Notes: a model not told the origin generated them from the sequence alone. A stretch of 64,000 nt of DNA from Bradysia coprophila (GCF_014529535.1 NW_023503493.1:2108001-2172000), one strand, 5' to 3'; positions 13,534 through 25,679 are shown, numbered from the stretch's first letter. Numbers and translations are program-made.

Positions 13534-14685
13534 AATTCTGGATTATTGTCTGCCCCAGGAGAAAATTGATTATCACAAAGAAATTCACGTAAAATGAATT
13601 AAAAATATTCCTTCACGTAATGTATCATTTACACAGACGGCAAACTGTCATGTAATGGCTAATTTTCGTATGGGACAAACTATAAAATCTACTACTTCAT
13701 CAGATTCAAGATTTTTATTGCTAAAAGAACAGTATCCAGAGTTCATCGTCTAATAGCCATTGAAGTCATTACGTCCATGTTGACGCAATTCGTTTTAACA
13801 ACTCAATTAACAGTTTTCTATTGGAATTATGTTACAGAAGAATGCTTGCATTTCTATAAAACACTGATAATTGCATCTCGTCTACCTTCACGTTCGCTAA
13901 AAATATTTTATTTTTATAAATATCAAATACGGCCGACGATTTGAAACTGTTTTTTTTTGTAATCATTTTCATTCTGTTCGAACATTGCAGAAAATGCGAT
14001 TTTACCTCGACTGGCGAATTTATACATTTTCCCAACATAATATTGAGAATTATGAAAAATACAAAATTTCCACATTCCAAGCAACGAGAAACCAGCAAAA
14101 ATGTTCTGCTTAAATGACCGGGCATTTATAAAATAATAAAAACAATAAAATGAAACAAACAAAAAAAATTCGTGCGAAAAAAATATTTAAAAAAAATCGA
14201 TTTGAAAGTGTGAATATACACAAATTTTTCAAATTTATTAACCTCTCTGTGAAGAGAAGTGAAACCTCGGCTGTTTCGGATGTTACACTATTTATTATGG
14301 AATATACATTAAAATAAAAACATAAACCAGCGGCCCAACCATATCGATTTTTTTACATTTTAAATTACTCTGCATATTAGCTTATTCGAATGGTGATTAT
14401 TTGCATGGACACACAGTGTTTGTATTCAGTTATGTATGGTCAGTAATCAAAATTGTTTCCCATTAGGTCAGGAAATTTCGTTTTTATTTCGATGATAAAC
14501 TAGTTCGCTAATTAACACCAATTTGTCGTTTAAATGCTCTGATTACACCAATAAATTTGCGAATAATTTTGGAAAATAGTATTTCAAGCACATTAATAGC
14601 GTAACCTATGTTTACCACGCTCAGCGATAAAATTCAAAAGTTCGTTATCGAGTTACTTGGAGGGCTGTTAAGAGCAATGTACCCT
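13534..14685. other. Gene-free stretch, no recognised feature
   Basis: AT-rich, with overlapping minus-strand frames of 79-97 codons at 13832-14162 that show no domain motif. Nothing else is supported. Confidence 0.35.
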
Positions 14686-15054
14686 TTGCAAATTCGTGGC
14701 CTACATTTAGGCGGAAAATTATTCATTTTTGATGATTTCTCTGAACCAAAATCTTTGTTTGAAAATGTAAAACCCGCTTTAAAGCACGCAAAAATGTGTA
14801 ACTTTTAATTGGTTTGTGGGTGATAAATTATCCCACTTGGAAAATCCTTTGCAGATTACATAAACTTACACAATCTGCAAATGGTTTTTCCAAGTGGGAT
14901 AAGTTGTTGCCCTCAAACCAGTTTTTTCTTTAAAAGTAACACATTTTTGCGTGCTTTAAAGCGGTTTTTACTTTTTCAAACAAAGATTTTGGTTGAGAGA
15001 CATCATCAAAAAAACGAATATTTTTCCGCCTAAATGTAGGCTACAAATTTGCAA
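14686..15054. mobile_element. Foldback element
   Basis: Inverted arms of about 150 bp face each other. The left arm reads through GGCCTACATTTAGGCGG, then CGCTTTAAAGCACGCAAAAA, then TTATCCCACTTGGAAAA; the right arm is its reverse complement. The loop between the TTTGCAGATT halves is about 20 bp. No target-site duplication could be fixed. Confidence 0.8.
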
Positions 15055-15102
15055 AATTCTCAAAGTAAACTAATCTTTCGATTGTATCTACTTCACAATC
15101 GG

Positions 15103-15180
15103 ACGGTATGGCTCAGCTTAGTGGTAAACATACTAGTCTTCCGCCAAAATAATTAGGGTTCGATTCTCGTGTCAGACAAT
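15103..15180 (+). repeat. tRNA-like sequence, probably a SINE head
   Basis: TGGCTCAGCTTAGTGG matches an RNA polymerase III A box and GGTTCGATTCTCG matches a B box, about 45 bp apart. The acceptor ends pair only partly and the D stem is degenerate, so this is not an intact tRNA gene. A tRNA-derived SINE or an old tRNA pseudogene is the best reading. Confidence 0.4.
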
Positions 15181-15798
15181 TTTTCTACCGATTTTATCGC
15201 ATTGGTAACTTCCTTAAGTTCACTCAAGCTTCATAATTCGGGTAGTTGCGGTGTGTTTGGTGGCTGCAACGATGTACGTACACACTTACTAAATCGCATG
15301 TCGTAACTAAAATACGATGCGTGAATATTTATGTCTAGCCTACACTTAGGCGAGATATCAGTTATGCGCCTTACTTTCCTTAGAGAATATTTGCATACTT
15401 TGAGGCGTTTTGCCTTATATTATAGAAATAACAAATGTTGGCGATATAGTCATCAAATGTTGGCGAGATGGTCATTATTGAATCTGTTACTTCTTTCGTT
15501 CGTTGCTCTATGTTTGCTACAAAAACTTTATTTCATTCGATTTATTATTCACTGACAAGAAAAAGGTGTCCCATACAAATAAACTCAACTGTGGCAAATA
15601 ATGTAGGCTAAGCTACCTGCTACAGGTAAGATTTTCTATACTATTTTGGTCAATGCAGCAAAGTTAATCCTTAAAATCGATTAGATTCGCTGAAAATCCT
15701 CAGAGGATTTTTTTCGGAATATTCTTTGTCAACGATATTTGCAAGTGCAACTGGTCTTAGAGTGCTCTCAGGCTCGGCATACAGTAATAGGAGATTAT
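15181..15798. other. Gene-free stretch, no recognised feature
   Basis: May include the body of the tRNA-like SINE just upstream; no other structure is clear. A 74-codon plus-strand frame at 15331-15555 has no domain. Confidence 0.3.
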
Positions 15799-15915
15799 TT
15801 TGGATGCTTCGAAAGTAGTTCATTGCGAACTGACAATTTTGTGATAAAAGCACGAGTGAGTATGATAGCATCACAACGTTGTTTTAGAACAAATGAATGA
15901 CGTAGCAGCATCCAA
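15799..15915. mobile_element. Small MITE with TTGGATGC ends, copy 2
   Basis: Starts TTTGGATGCTTCGAAAGTAG and ends GTAGCAGCATCCAAT, mirroring itself through TGACAATTTTGTGA and CATCACAACGTTGT. It is the same family as 13389-13533. Confidence 0.55.
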
Positions 15916-17129
15916 TGTATTCTGGTTTAAAGCTTTCCCTATGTTAAAGATTCTACATAAAATGCATCACTTTCGCGGAGGGCATACTTCTATGTAACGT
16001 CGACTTTCGCATAGGGGTAATCAAAATGAAGTTACTCCATTCGCTTGATAAAATGATCAGACTGAGAGAAAAGCGGTAAAAATTTTACCTGCATCAGGTA
16101 ATATTGTCTCCAGATTATTTACAAGATCTGTAGCACGGCGTTCGGAGTTCGGATTGGTTATTTTATCTTGTGTGGCTCACAATACCGCACTTAATAATAT
16201 GAAAATCGCTAAAACCAGTACGCAAATTCCATTAAAAATGAATTGTCCGAAATATAACAGAAAACTGGAAAGAAAATCATGTCCAGAGCGATAGCGGAGG
16301 ACTTGACGCAGTCTAACTTCCAAAAAAAGAACGAAGAAATTTTTTTGAGACGCGGCAACTATATATAGGCGAGAATTTAAGTTTCTTTCCTTTGGCCTGT
16401 ATCACCACAAATCCTATTCCACCTTATTCGCGCTTCAAATACGAGCAAAACGAGCTATCACTCGACTATGTAACTTTAAAATTGCCGGAGATACATCGTT
16501 TTGAAGTTGGTCATTTTGATAGAAAATGCACCAAATTAACGTTTTCCAAACAATCAAAATCTTTCAACTTACTCTGAATGTTTCTGTCTATCTATCTATC
16601 TATCTATCGACGGTCGATCTCGGAAACTAGTCAGCCAATCTCCATGAAGTTTTGCAGGAACCTCAGGGTGGGCATAAAAATGAAATTGTGATACGCCACT
16701 ACCCCAGGAAAAACCAGAATTTTGTTTTATTGGCCTCGAAGTGGTTTCTGAGTGTGGTTTTCGAGGGTCGGGAACGCGTTTTCGGCTGTAGCTTAGCTGT
16801 ATTGAAACCTACAGAGGCGTGCGACCCATCAAAAGAAAGGTATTCGTAACACGATTCGAACCAAAAAATAATTAAAAAAATCGGTTCAGATTCGTTTGAG
16901 CTAGAGTGATTAGAGTGACCAAATTTTGAGCTACTCGAGCGTAGGATGAAAGGACTAATATTTCTTTGGGTTATGAGAGATAGAGAGTTACTTTCTTCGG
17001 CAAAGTCTCAGAGTTTTACGAGTAGAACAGAGGGGCATATGTGAAAAATGTCGAAAGTTGGAAATGGGTGGGTCAATTGGGGTTTTGGAGATATTTCTTT
17101 AATGGTGGCAGATAGAGAATTACTTTCTT
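15916..17129. other. Gene-free stretch with a TCTA microsatellite
   Basis: A (TCTA)n run of about 22 bp lies at 16586-16607 and is followed by ATCTCGGAAACTAGTCAGCC, a style of sequence common in interspersed repeats. A half copy of the TTACCTGCAGCAGGTAA palindrome described at 19352 lies at about 16075-16135. No gene is recognised. Confidence 0.4.
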
Positions 17130-17620
17130 CGTCAAATTTTCGATTTTCGTCTTTCGAATTTCGTCAAATTTTCGATTTTCGTCAAATTTTCCATTTTCGT
17201 CAAATTTTCGATTTTCGTCAAATTTTCGAATTTCGTCAAATTTTCGAATTTCGTCAAATTTCGTCAAATTTTCGAATTTCGTCAAATTTTCAAATTTCGT
17301 CAAATTTTCAAATTTCGTCAAATTTTCGAATTTAGTCAAATTTTCGAATTTCGTCAAATTTTCAAATTTCGTCAAATTTTCAAATTTCGTCAAATTTTCG
17401 AATTTTGTCAAATTTTCGAATTTCGTCAAATTTTCAAATTTCGTCAAATTTTCGAATTTCGACAAATTTTCGAATTTCGTTAAATTTTTGATTTTCGTCA
17501 AATTTTCGAATTTAGTCAAATTTTCGAATTTAGTCAAATTTTCGAATTTCGTCAAATTTTTGATTTTCGTCAAATTTCGAATTTCGTCAAATTTTCGAAT
17601 TTCGTCAAATTTTCGAATTT
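17130..17620. repeat. 17-18-bp minisatellite, reverse orientation
   Basis: About 28 tandem units near CGTCAAATTTTCGAATTT, the reverse complement of the units at 10890-11440. Open frames through it on both strands (up to 166 codons) are period artefacts of alternating phenylalanine/arginine or lysine/phenylalanine/aspartate runs. Confidence 0.9.
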
Positions 17621-17673
17621 CTGTTATAAACTGTTATAAAAAGCAGTGTTCGAAAACTTCTAAAACGACTGAT

Positions 17674-18146
17674 ATCCCAACAAAAATCTCTTCGAGAAAA
17701 GTGTGACGCAGTCTTTGAAGTACAATTTCTAAAATGAATGATATCGCTAGAGTTGACGCTTTCAGCTTCGTTACGCAAAAATTAAATTTTACACCCAATT
17801 AGTTCAAACAAGCTGGCTTAGTTTTCCTCATCATCTGCCAAATAATTTTTACCAAAAAAAATTTGACTGGAAACAACCAAAATTTTACCAAAAAAATCTG
17901 CGTCGCAAAGTGGCAAATGTTCAGGAACAGACCAGCAAGAAAATTTATCTGCCACATGCGACGCAGATTTTTTTGGTAAAATTTTGGTTGTTTCCAGTCA
18001 AATTTTTTTGGTAAAAATTATTTGGCAAATGATGACAAAAACTAAGCCAGCTTGTTTGAACTAATTGGGTGTAAAATTTAATTTTTGCGTAACGAAGCTG
18101 AAAGCGTCAACTCTAGCGATATCATTCATTTTAGAAATTGTACTTC
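17674..18146. mobile_element. Foldback MITE of the GATATC family, TCCCAACA end
   Basis: The left arm starts TCCCAACAAAAATCTC, passes GTGTGACGCAGTC and AATGATATCGCTAGAGTTGA, and ends near CTGCGTCGCAAAGTGGCA. The right arm mirrors it from CATGCGACGCAGATTTT to GAAATTGTACTTC. The right outermost 40 bp are not recognisable. Half copies lie at 35484-35580 and 39545-40003, where the TCTCGTAGAGATTTTGTTGG terminus is preserved. Confidence 0.85.
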
Positions 18147-18842
18147 TCATCGCACACGCGACTGTTTACCGTGATTTTGTTGTTGTAATGAATCAAGAAA
18201 TTTTCTATTTGACATCAACGGTGTAAATGGTTATTAAGAGATTATGCAAAAACGAAGAGTGTAATTATATCAACTCATCATCCAACGGCACCATCATAAC
18301 AAAAATCCGAAAACAGGAACGTTAGGCAATAAAAAAGCAGAAAAATATGTAAAATTCGTTGGTGCAGAAACAAAAAATCGAAAGTAAAATGAAACTTTTT
18401 TTATTGTTCGATTTTTCTAACGACGGGCTTTGATTGCCTATTATATCTGTGCAGTATAATAAAATATGATTGATGGATACGGCAACCAATACCTCCTATT
18501 ATTTAAACTAAAAAAAAAATCTCGTAAACAATAACAAAAAAAAAACGAAAATCTGATCTCCAATTACCTTGTACAATTAGAGAAAATATGGTCGGAGCTT
18601 AATTTTGATCTGCTCATTTAAAATTTAAAATAATTACGACAGTGACCGTCGGAACTGATAGACAAAAGACACGAGACCACAAACTAATTTTGCGCCACAA
18701 ATACATTTCAAGAGTGAATGTTGGGTAAGGCTAGTCTAACACTTCCATCCATAACTGGTATAGCAGACTGATTCCTTTTTTTTAACCTTTTATAAACGGT
18801 ACGAGCAGTGCGATCTATTGAATAACCTTTTACTGCCTGTAA
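18147..18842. other. Gene-free stretch, no recognised feature
   Basis: Low-complexity A/T runs and no gene or repeat boundary that I can support. Confidence 0.35.
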
Positions 18843-19036
18843 CAGGGCCTATTTTACGAAAACATGTTTCTCAAGTTTCTGAAAGTTTCCAAAATGTTTC
18901 CTAAAGTTTCTTAAAGTTTCTTAAGGAAACTTTTCTAGAAACTTGAAGAAACTTTGAGAAACTTAAAGAAACTTTTCAGAAACATTTTGGAAACTTTCAA
19001 AAACCTGAGAAACATGTTTCCGTAAAATAGGCCCTG
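18843..19036. mobile_element. 194-bp palindromic hAT-like MITE with 8-bp duplication
   Basis: Begins CAGGGCCTATTTTACG and ends CGTAAAATAGGCCCTG, with the arms palindromic almost to the centre through TTTCTxxAAGTTTC-type blocks. It is flanked on both sides by GCCTGTAA (18835-18842 and 19037-19044), a perfect 8-bp target-site duplication. CAGGG-type ends and an 8-bp duplication fit the hAT superfamily. It has no coding capacity. Confidence 0.9.
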
Positions 19037-19351
19037 GCCTGTAAACAGTTTTACTACACCGAATCTATTACTTCATTTGATCTAATCATTTCAAGAGATT
19101 AAATTCAAATCTTTTACTTCATTTTTGTTAACATGCCTGAGATTACTTTGTAAAAGGCAATGATCCAAGTATATCTACAGAGATTTCAAAAAGCTCAACC
19201 GTCATAGATTCAACAAAATCTCACATATTTTTGACATGTCTCACACTAGGTTAGATGATAAATACAACAGGAAGTGGATAATATCCAAAAATAAATGGCG
19301 CTGTTCATGTAAAACAGAACATATATGCATTGTGCCTACATTGACAAAATA

Positions 19352-19506
19352 GAGTTGAAAATCTTACCTGCAGCAGGTAACTTTGTCCCCAGGTAATCAA
19401 GAATAGCTGCTACAGCTGTATTCTTTGTATGAGACGCTACAGCTGTGGTAACTATTCTAAATTACCTGGAGACCAAGTTACCTGCTGCAGGTAAGATTTT
19501 CAACTC
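19352..19506. mobile_element. 155-bp palindromic foldback
   Basis: GAGTTGAAAATCTTACCTGC at the left is mirrored by GCAGGTAAGATTTTCAACTC at the right, and the interior carries a second pair around CTACAGCTGT. It has no coding sequence. Partial relatives lie near 16080-16135 and 19590. Confidence 0.8.
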
Positions 19507-20475
19507 TTTTCTGTCTGCGTACTGATTAATCAAGAAGTGGTACCTAGTTATTATCAGTCTGTGAGTAAAGTTTGGAAAATGAATGCCTGTTGCAGGTAAT
19601 CATCAATCGGAATATTGCATTCTTCATCGATTGGAACAAAGTTTTTAAAAATCGGTTCAAGAATTGCTATAGTTATCGGCCATCACATATTCAGTAAAAA
19701 ACTCTTCCTGGAAAAAACTCACATCAAACAGCTCCAATATTATCCATCTACAAACGTGACCTTATGAATTTGATTCTTCCATCGATTGGAACACAAATTT
19801 TAAAATTCGGTTCAGCACTACCCAAATTACAACGCATAAAAACCTTAAAGAGGCGAATTTGTGAGGTTTTTATGCGTTTCACGTTAGTATTATTCCTTGC
19901 CGATTTAACCACATTCTTGAACAATGGTTATCGTGCCATTAAGCGTTACATCCATTTCTCTTTTGCCAACATTTCACAAAATTGATCATTATGCACGTAA
20001 TGAACATAAGCATTAGGGTGTAGCGTTTAGCAGTTTTTTTTTAGGCCTGCGGGTAGGCTCGATGCAGAATGGGCCACTGTTCATGAAAATAAAAAAAAAA
20101 TTTAAAGTTCCGAAGCTCCCATGCGCACCTCTGAAAACCGACTTTTTGGTCACAGAGCCATAGTGAGAGCAGTTCTGCCGCCTAGCCTGTGTTGATACAA
20201 ATTTGTTAAGTGTATATGATAACTACTCGTAGAGACTGTGGCTTCAATTTGGCATACTTAAAAATTTTAAAAAATTTGACTCACCGATGAAAAATTACAA
20301 AAAGTGTTCCCGACCAGAAATTGTTTGGAGTTCAAGCTTTCTAAAATCTGTGACTGGGAAGCAAAATAGTCGTGTCGTAGCCCATTTTAAAGGGAATTTC
20401 AAGAGCTTTCAAACGAACGACTCGACGTTAAGTTTCACCGGGTTGCAGATTCATTGACCTTCTAATGTTTTGAAA

Positions 20476-20911
20476 ATCAGTCAAAAACACTCAAAAGAGT
20501 AAAAGTGACGCAAGTCCCTGTGCATACTTCCAAAACAACTGATATCGCTGGAGGTGACCCATTCTGCGCTTGTACGCAAAAACTGTAACAGCAAAAATTT
20601 GACCAAAGAAATTCTAGAAACAAAATTTTACCAAAAAAATTTTGCGTCACAAAGTGGCAGATTCGGACGTATTAGGACATATTCTTGCCTATTTTAAAAA
20701 ATTTCTTAAAAGTACTTTCCTCAACATCTGCCACTTGTGACGCAAAATTTTTTTGGTAAAATTTTGTTTCTAGAATTTCTTTGGTCAAATTTTTGCTGTT
20801 ACAGTTTTTGCGTGCAAGCGCAGAATGCGTCACCTCCAGCTATATCAGTTGTTTTGGAAGTATGCACAGGGACTTGCGTCACTTTTACTCTTTTGAGTGT
20901 TTTTGACTGAT
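20476..20911. mobile_element. Foldback MITE of the GATATC family (GTGACGCAAGTCC type)
   Basis: Inverted arms of about 190 bp start ATCAGTCAAAAACACTC and include GTGACGCAAGTCCC, ACTGATATCGCTGGAGGTGA and GCGTCACAAAGTGGCAGA. The right arm mirrors these and ends GTTTTTGACTGAT. The same layout recurs at 25087-25300, 50154-50565 and 55520-56067. Confidence 0.9.
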
Positions 20912-21650
20912 ATCAGTTCTTTTGGAAGAATTAGTAGATTAAAAAAATTGAAAAAACGTTGAAAAATTTTGAAAAATTTGAAAAATTTCGAAAAATTTGA
21001 AAAATTTTGAAAAATTAAAAAAAAAATTGAAAAATTTAAAAAATTTAAAAAAATTTGAAAAATTTAAAAAATTTAAAAATTTAGGGAAAAAAATTGAGGC
21101 AAGCAGAGCTCACCAAATACCAAAAGCGAACAAATTTGTTCTACCATACCCATCCACACACACACACCTAAAGGTGTTCTTATATGGGGCCTATATGGGA
21201 ACTTCGAGGAGCCCTAGATCCGAAACAAGGCCGGTTCCACCCAAATTTTTTTTCTGGAATGTCTTAGAATGACTAGAATCTACTCCCAAAATTTCAACAA
21301 AATCTAAGGAAGATTTTAGAAGATAGGAAACACGAACGGACGGACGGACGGATAGACGGACTAACAAAGTAACGTAGGATTTTTTCATTTCGTTTAAAGT
21401 ACTGAAATTGACCAAAATGTATGGAAATGGGGCTTCTTGGAAGATTTTTTGCGTGGCCAAATTTTAAGCTGCAAGAACGTGTGATAGCTCGTTGAACTCG
21501 TACGGACGCCTAGTTTTTTTTAATGGTAATTTGGAGTCATTTGTCTTTGAACTTCAATATTTGCTGTATATATGGTTACGACAAAAAAAATTTTTTTTGA
21601 CATTTTTTCTAGTAATAGGACTTGCTATGCTAACGCGCGCCCATGATGGT
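20912..21650. repeat. Repeat D: AT minisatellite plus 570-bp unique-looking body
   Basis: After a GAAAAATTTGAAAAATTT-type low-complexity tandem (20940-21090) comes a body with CA repeats, GTGTTCTTATATGGGGCCTA, a (GGAC/GACG)n run near 21335 and an end at GCGCGCCCATGAT. The same sequence, over 90 percent similar by eye, is at 41100-42167. Frames through the body differ between the two copies by indels, so it is treated as non-coding. Confidence 0.75.
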
Positions 21651-21851
21651 ACATACTAGAAAAACCATTTATTTAATTTTTCACAGAATTTATGCAAAAA
21701 CGGTTCCAAATCGTTCTTAGTATTGCTGGCGTGAACAATGCAGCAATTTTTTTTGGTATTTTCGTGATCAGTGGACCATTCTGCATCGAGCCTAACCGCA
21801 GGCCTTAAAAAAATAAAAAAAGACTGCAAAACGCTACACCCTAATAAGCAT

Positions 21852-22010
21852 AGCACTGCAGCACGAACACTCATTTTTCCAACGTTAAAAAGCGCCCACA
21901 AACATGTATGCGTGTACGGATTGCATGTGCTGTGTGTTTTTATGCACACCATGAAATCATGACTCCTGCCTTCCCGAAACAAATGCAAGACCTATTTTGA
22001 TTGCATTAGC
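21852..22010. repeat. Dispersed repeat H, copy 1
   Basis: CACGAACACTCATTTTTCCA, the TGTGTTTTTATGCACACC block and GACCTATTTTGATTGCAT correspond in order to the copy at about 61530-61700. The hAT-like element ending at 21843 was inserted at its left side. Confidence 0.55.
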
Positions 22011-23391
22011 TATTTTCTGACGTAAAACCCTTGGAAGCAGTCAATGGAATTAATATTTCCAAAATAAGCACTACCCGCTACCGTATAGACAAGGAACTAC
22101 TCCTGTCTCTATTTGAGAAATTACTTTTAGTACATATACTGCACAGCACTGCTCCTAGCATTAGCATAGAAAATATTAGCAGTAGACGCTGCGTTTCTTT
22201 TGTAGAGGTAGATGACTTGTTTTCGTTGTGCGAGTTAAAACTTGCATTTCTTATCACTAAAACCTCTCCAAAATTGGCAATAGATCATTTTCATTATACG
22301 GTACTTGTCAACGTAACCCCACTTAATTTTTCGTCAAGTAGTCCTTAACCTCAATCAATTGACGTTAACTGCGTTCAATTTACTGATTTTTATATGAAAA
22401 TCGTTCGTTCAATTCATTCGATATTTTTCGACATGTCTGACAGTTGGGATCGTGTCTGACGTTTACAAGGTCATGAAAATGATCTATTGTCAATTTAGTG
22501 TTCATGCTAAGATCAGTGCTGTGACGAGTGCCCATTGAGCTGATCAAAAATTTCTGAAAATAAAAAGCGAAAGAGACACAGATCCACAAACAGGCGTTAA
22601 ATGCATCTAATCTCACTCACTTAAAAACACAATTAGTTCGTTGTAACTTAATGCACTCAAAACTGCAGACTCAGCAAATAATGATCCATTCAAAAGTGTT
22701 TTCATTTACGCTAATTTTGGGAATTTAAAACGATTTTCACACAATCAGCGTTAATGTGAACGGCAAGGCAAGAGATAAAAACATTTTATTGTTTTCAAAA
22801 CATTTTTTTTTTTCGCTTAAGCACTCATATACACACATACCATACCACACGTTCCATTCATTCATTTAACAACAAATTATTTTTCTTTTTCTTAATTATC
22901 ATACACAAAACTCATTATGATTGTTCTGTTAAATGCTCGATTGCATTTTGCCATTGTTTAGCTTTTAATCGTCCGAAAATGTACGATAGATCTAATAACA
23001 AAAGGCGAATAGATATTCAATTATGAGCAATCTTCATTCGGCACGCGCTCGAAATGATCGTATAAACTCTGAAAAAGCAGGTGAATGGGTAAAAGTTAAA
23101 ATGGAAAATGAAAATGCATTCAACAAACTTTCAAAGAAAAAAATGTTTTTTATTCAACATTTCCCATTCGCAACATCTAATTAATAAGTTATAGATATTG
23201 CACACCAGCGAATGGATTAGCTTGTTCGCGGGTTTATGACCATAACCAGACGGTTTTTTTGTGAATCGGTGGAAGTCAGGGTCGAACTAGATACTAGCTG
23301 GTTAAATTGTTGATTGAAAGCCAGAAAACGACAGAAATTTACTTCCAAAGATTAGTGAATGAATTTGGGAATTTTAGGGACTTAATCTATA
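22011..23391. other. Gene-free stretch, no recognised feature
   Basis: A 105-codon plus-strand frame at 22031-22348 starts with a possible ATG but has no domain or splice support. Nothing else is supported. Confidence 0.35.
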
Positions 23392-25010
23392 AACTAATCT
23401 TGGAACACCTCGATTATTTCGAAAATAGCCCAAATTCTTCGAAAAATCCGAAGGAAGTAGGAAGTGCCGGAGGAATCATCTGTCATCCCTAATTTTAGGA
23501 ACCCACCTAGTGGAATTCTCAAAATCTCCATACAAATGCCATATAAACGCCAATTTGTATGTGTGTAAGTGTGTGTTGTATATTTTGGTGCATGATATGG
23601 ATGGTCATGTGGTGAAAGGTGTGTGTTGTTGTGGGATGTGTTTCTTGTTGGAAAATGTGGGGATCATTAAGTATTAACTTCCACTAGTTTGGTTCCTAAA
23701 ATTTGGGATGACAACTGATTCCTCTGGCACTTCCTAACTTCCATCGGATTTTTTGATGGATTTGGGTTATTTTCGACATGAGTGAGGTGTTTCAAAGTTG
23801 GTTCCTAAATTTTGGTATGACAGATGATTCCCCTGGCACTACCTAACTTCCATCGGATTTTTCGATGGATTTGGGTTATTTTCGACATGAGTGAGGTGTT
23901 CCAAGGTTTGTTTCGAAATTTTGGGATGAAAGATGATTTCTCTGGCACTTCCTAGCTTCCATCGGATTTTTCGATGGATTTGGGTTATTTTCGACATGAG
24001 TGAGGTGTTCCAAGGTTGGTTCCTTAATTTTGGGATGACAGATGATTCCTCTGGCACTTCCTAACTTCCATCAGATTTTTTGATGTATTTGGGCTATTTT
24101 CGACATGAGTGAGGTGTTCCAAGGTTGGTTCCTTAATTTTGGGATGACAGATGATTCCTCTGGCACTTCCTAACTTCCATCTGTTATCTTAATGGATTTG
24201 GGTTGTTTTCGACATGAATGAGGTGTTCCAAGGTTGGTTCCTTAATTTTGGGATGACAGATGATTCCTCTGGCACTTCTTAACTTCCATCGGATTTTTTG
24301 ATGTATTTGGGCTATTTTCGATATAAATGAGGTGTTCCAAGGTTGGTTCCTAAATTTTGGGATGACAGATGATTCCCCTGGCACTACCTAACTTCCATCG
24401 GATTTTTCGATGGATTTGGGTTATTTTCGATATAAATGAGGTGTTCCAAGGTTGGTTCCTAAATTTTGGGATGACAGATGATTCCCCTGGCACTACCTAA
24501 CTTCCATCGGATTTTTCGATGGATTTGGGTTATTTTCGACATGAGTGAGGTGTTCCAAGGTTGGTTTCGAAATTTTGGGATGAAAGATGATTTCTCTGGC
24601 ACTTCCTAGCTTCCATCGGATTTTTCGATGGATTTGGGTTATTTTCGACATGAGTGAGGTGTTCCAAGGTTGGTTCCTTAATTTTGGGATGACAGATGAT
24701 TCCTCTGGCACTTCCTAACTTCCATCGGATTTTTTGATGTATTTGGGCTATTTTCGACATGAGTGAGGTCTTCCAAAGTTGGTTCTTAAATTTTGGGATG
24801 ACAGATGATTCCTGTGGCACTTCCTAACTTCCATCTGTTATCTTAATGGATTTGGGTTGTTTTCGACATGAATGAGGTGTTCCAAGGTTGGTTCTTAAAT
24901 TTTGGGATCACAGATGATTCCTCTGGAACTTCCTAACTTCTATTGGATTTTTCGATGGATTTGGGGTATTTTCGATATAAGTGAGGTGTTCCAAGATTTC
25001 TATATTTTGG
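23392..25010 (-). repeat. 109-bp satellite array with higher-order structure
   Basis: A single forward unit (23392-23508) is followed by a 180-bp spacer and then about 12 units in reverse orientation (23690-25010). Diagnostic variants recur every 654 bp (six units): CGAAATTTTGGGATGAAAG at 23914 and 24568, and CTGTTATCTTAATGG at 24181 and 24835. This shows amplification of a six-unit block. The forward and reverse parts meet at CACCTAGTGGAATTC / ACTTCCACTAG, an inverted junction. Confidence 0.92.
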
Positions 25011-25086
25011 GATCCAGACAGATTTCCCTAGAATTTTTTAATTTTTTGATGTTGTCGAAATGACATACTTACAAAAGTGGTGATAT

Positions 25087-25300
25087 CAGTCAAAAACCTT
25101 TAAAAGGTAAATGTCATTTATCTTACTTACAAAATAGCTGATATCGCTTAGGATGACGCATTGTGCGCCGTACGCATAAGTTCTATCAGCAGAAAATCGA
25201 CACAAACAATTTTTGAAAGAGAATTTTACAGAAAGAAATGTGCGTCACAAGTGGCAAGGACTTGCGTCACATTTACCCTTTAAGGGTTTTTTGACTGACA
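25087..25300. mobile_element. Internally deleted GATATC-family MITE
   Basis: The left arm from AGTCAAAAACCTTTAAAAGG through AGCTGATATCGC to GTGCGTCACAAGTGGCA is intact. The right arm is reduced to GGACTTGCGTCACATTTACC plus the terminal TTTTGACTGA. It abuts the 109-bp satellite array, as does the full-length copy at 50154-50565. Confidence 0.75.
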
Positions 25301-25679
25301 GTATTTTATATAAAATCTTGTACTTCACTCGTTTCAATTTTCGTAATATTAGACCACCGCTGGTTAGCGTTTATTTTTGTCATTTTTTTCGGTAACAAAT
25401 GACAAACAGTTTTTGAAAGATAGACAGAGTGCCCAGTTCGGATCTGAACTAAACAAAAACTGCACTGAAACAATGCACTTTAAATGGTATATGCACACTG
25501 TGCAGATCGAAAATGCAAAGTGGCGTATAATCTTAATGAGACAATTAACCGATCGCATTGCGTTGAAAACATAGTCGAAGTGAAATGAATATCTGAACGC
25601 GAAAATCAGTAAAATCGGAATGTTAATGACTCTGTTTCTCTTTTTTCCATTTGTAAACAGGTAAACAACCAATATACAC

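Larger units (their letters stand above)
20014..21843. mobile_element. hAT-like non-autonomous element with 8-bp duplication
   Basis: Terminal inverted repeats of about 80 bp: the left starts TAGGGTGTAGCG and continues through AGGCCTGCGG to CGATGCAGAATGG; the right is the reverse complement and ends CGCTACACCCTA. Both ends are flanked by ATAAGCAT (20006-20013 and 21844-21851). The interior holds other repeats, including a GATATC foldback and repeat D, and no transposase. The element interrupts a dispersed repeat whose other copy is at about 61530-61700. Confidence 0.85.

Noticed and set aside
15103..15180. A functional tRNA gene
   Set aside because: Pol III boxes are present, but the D stem does not pair and the acceptor stem is imperfect, so only a tRNA-like repeat is reported.
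17073..17573. 166-codon minus-strand frame of NLTKFE repeats
   Set aside because: Same minisatellite in the opposite orientation; no conserved protein is implied.
20997..21272. Frame through repeat D (also at 41492-41767) as a conserved protein
   Set aside because: The two repeat copies differ by indels that shift the frame, and half the peptide is low-complexity lysine/leucine/asparagine.
22031..22348. 105-codon plus-strand frame as a gene
   Set aside because: No recognisable motif, no splice partners and no neighbour context.
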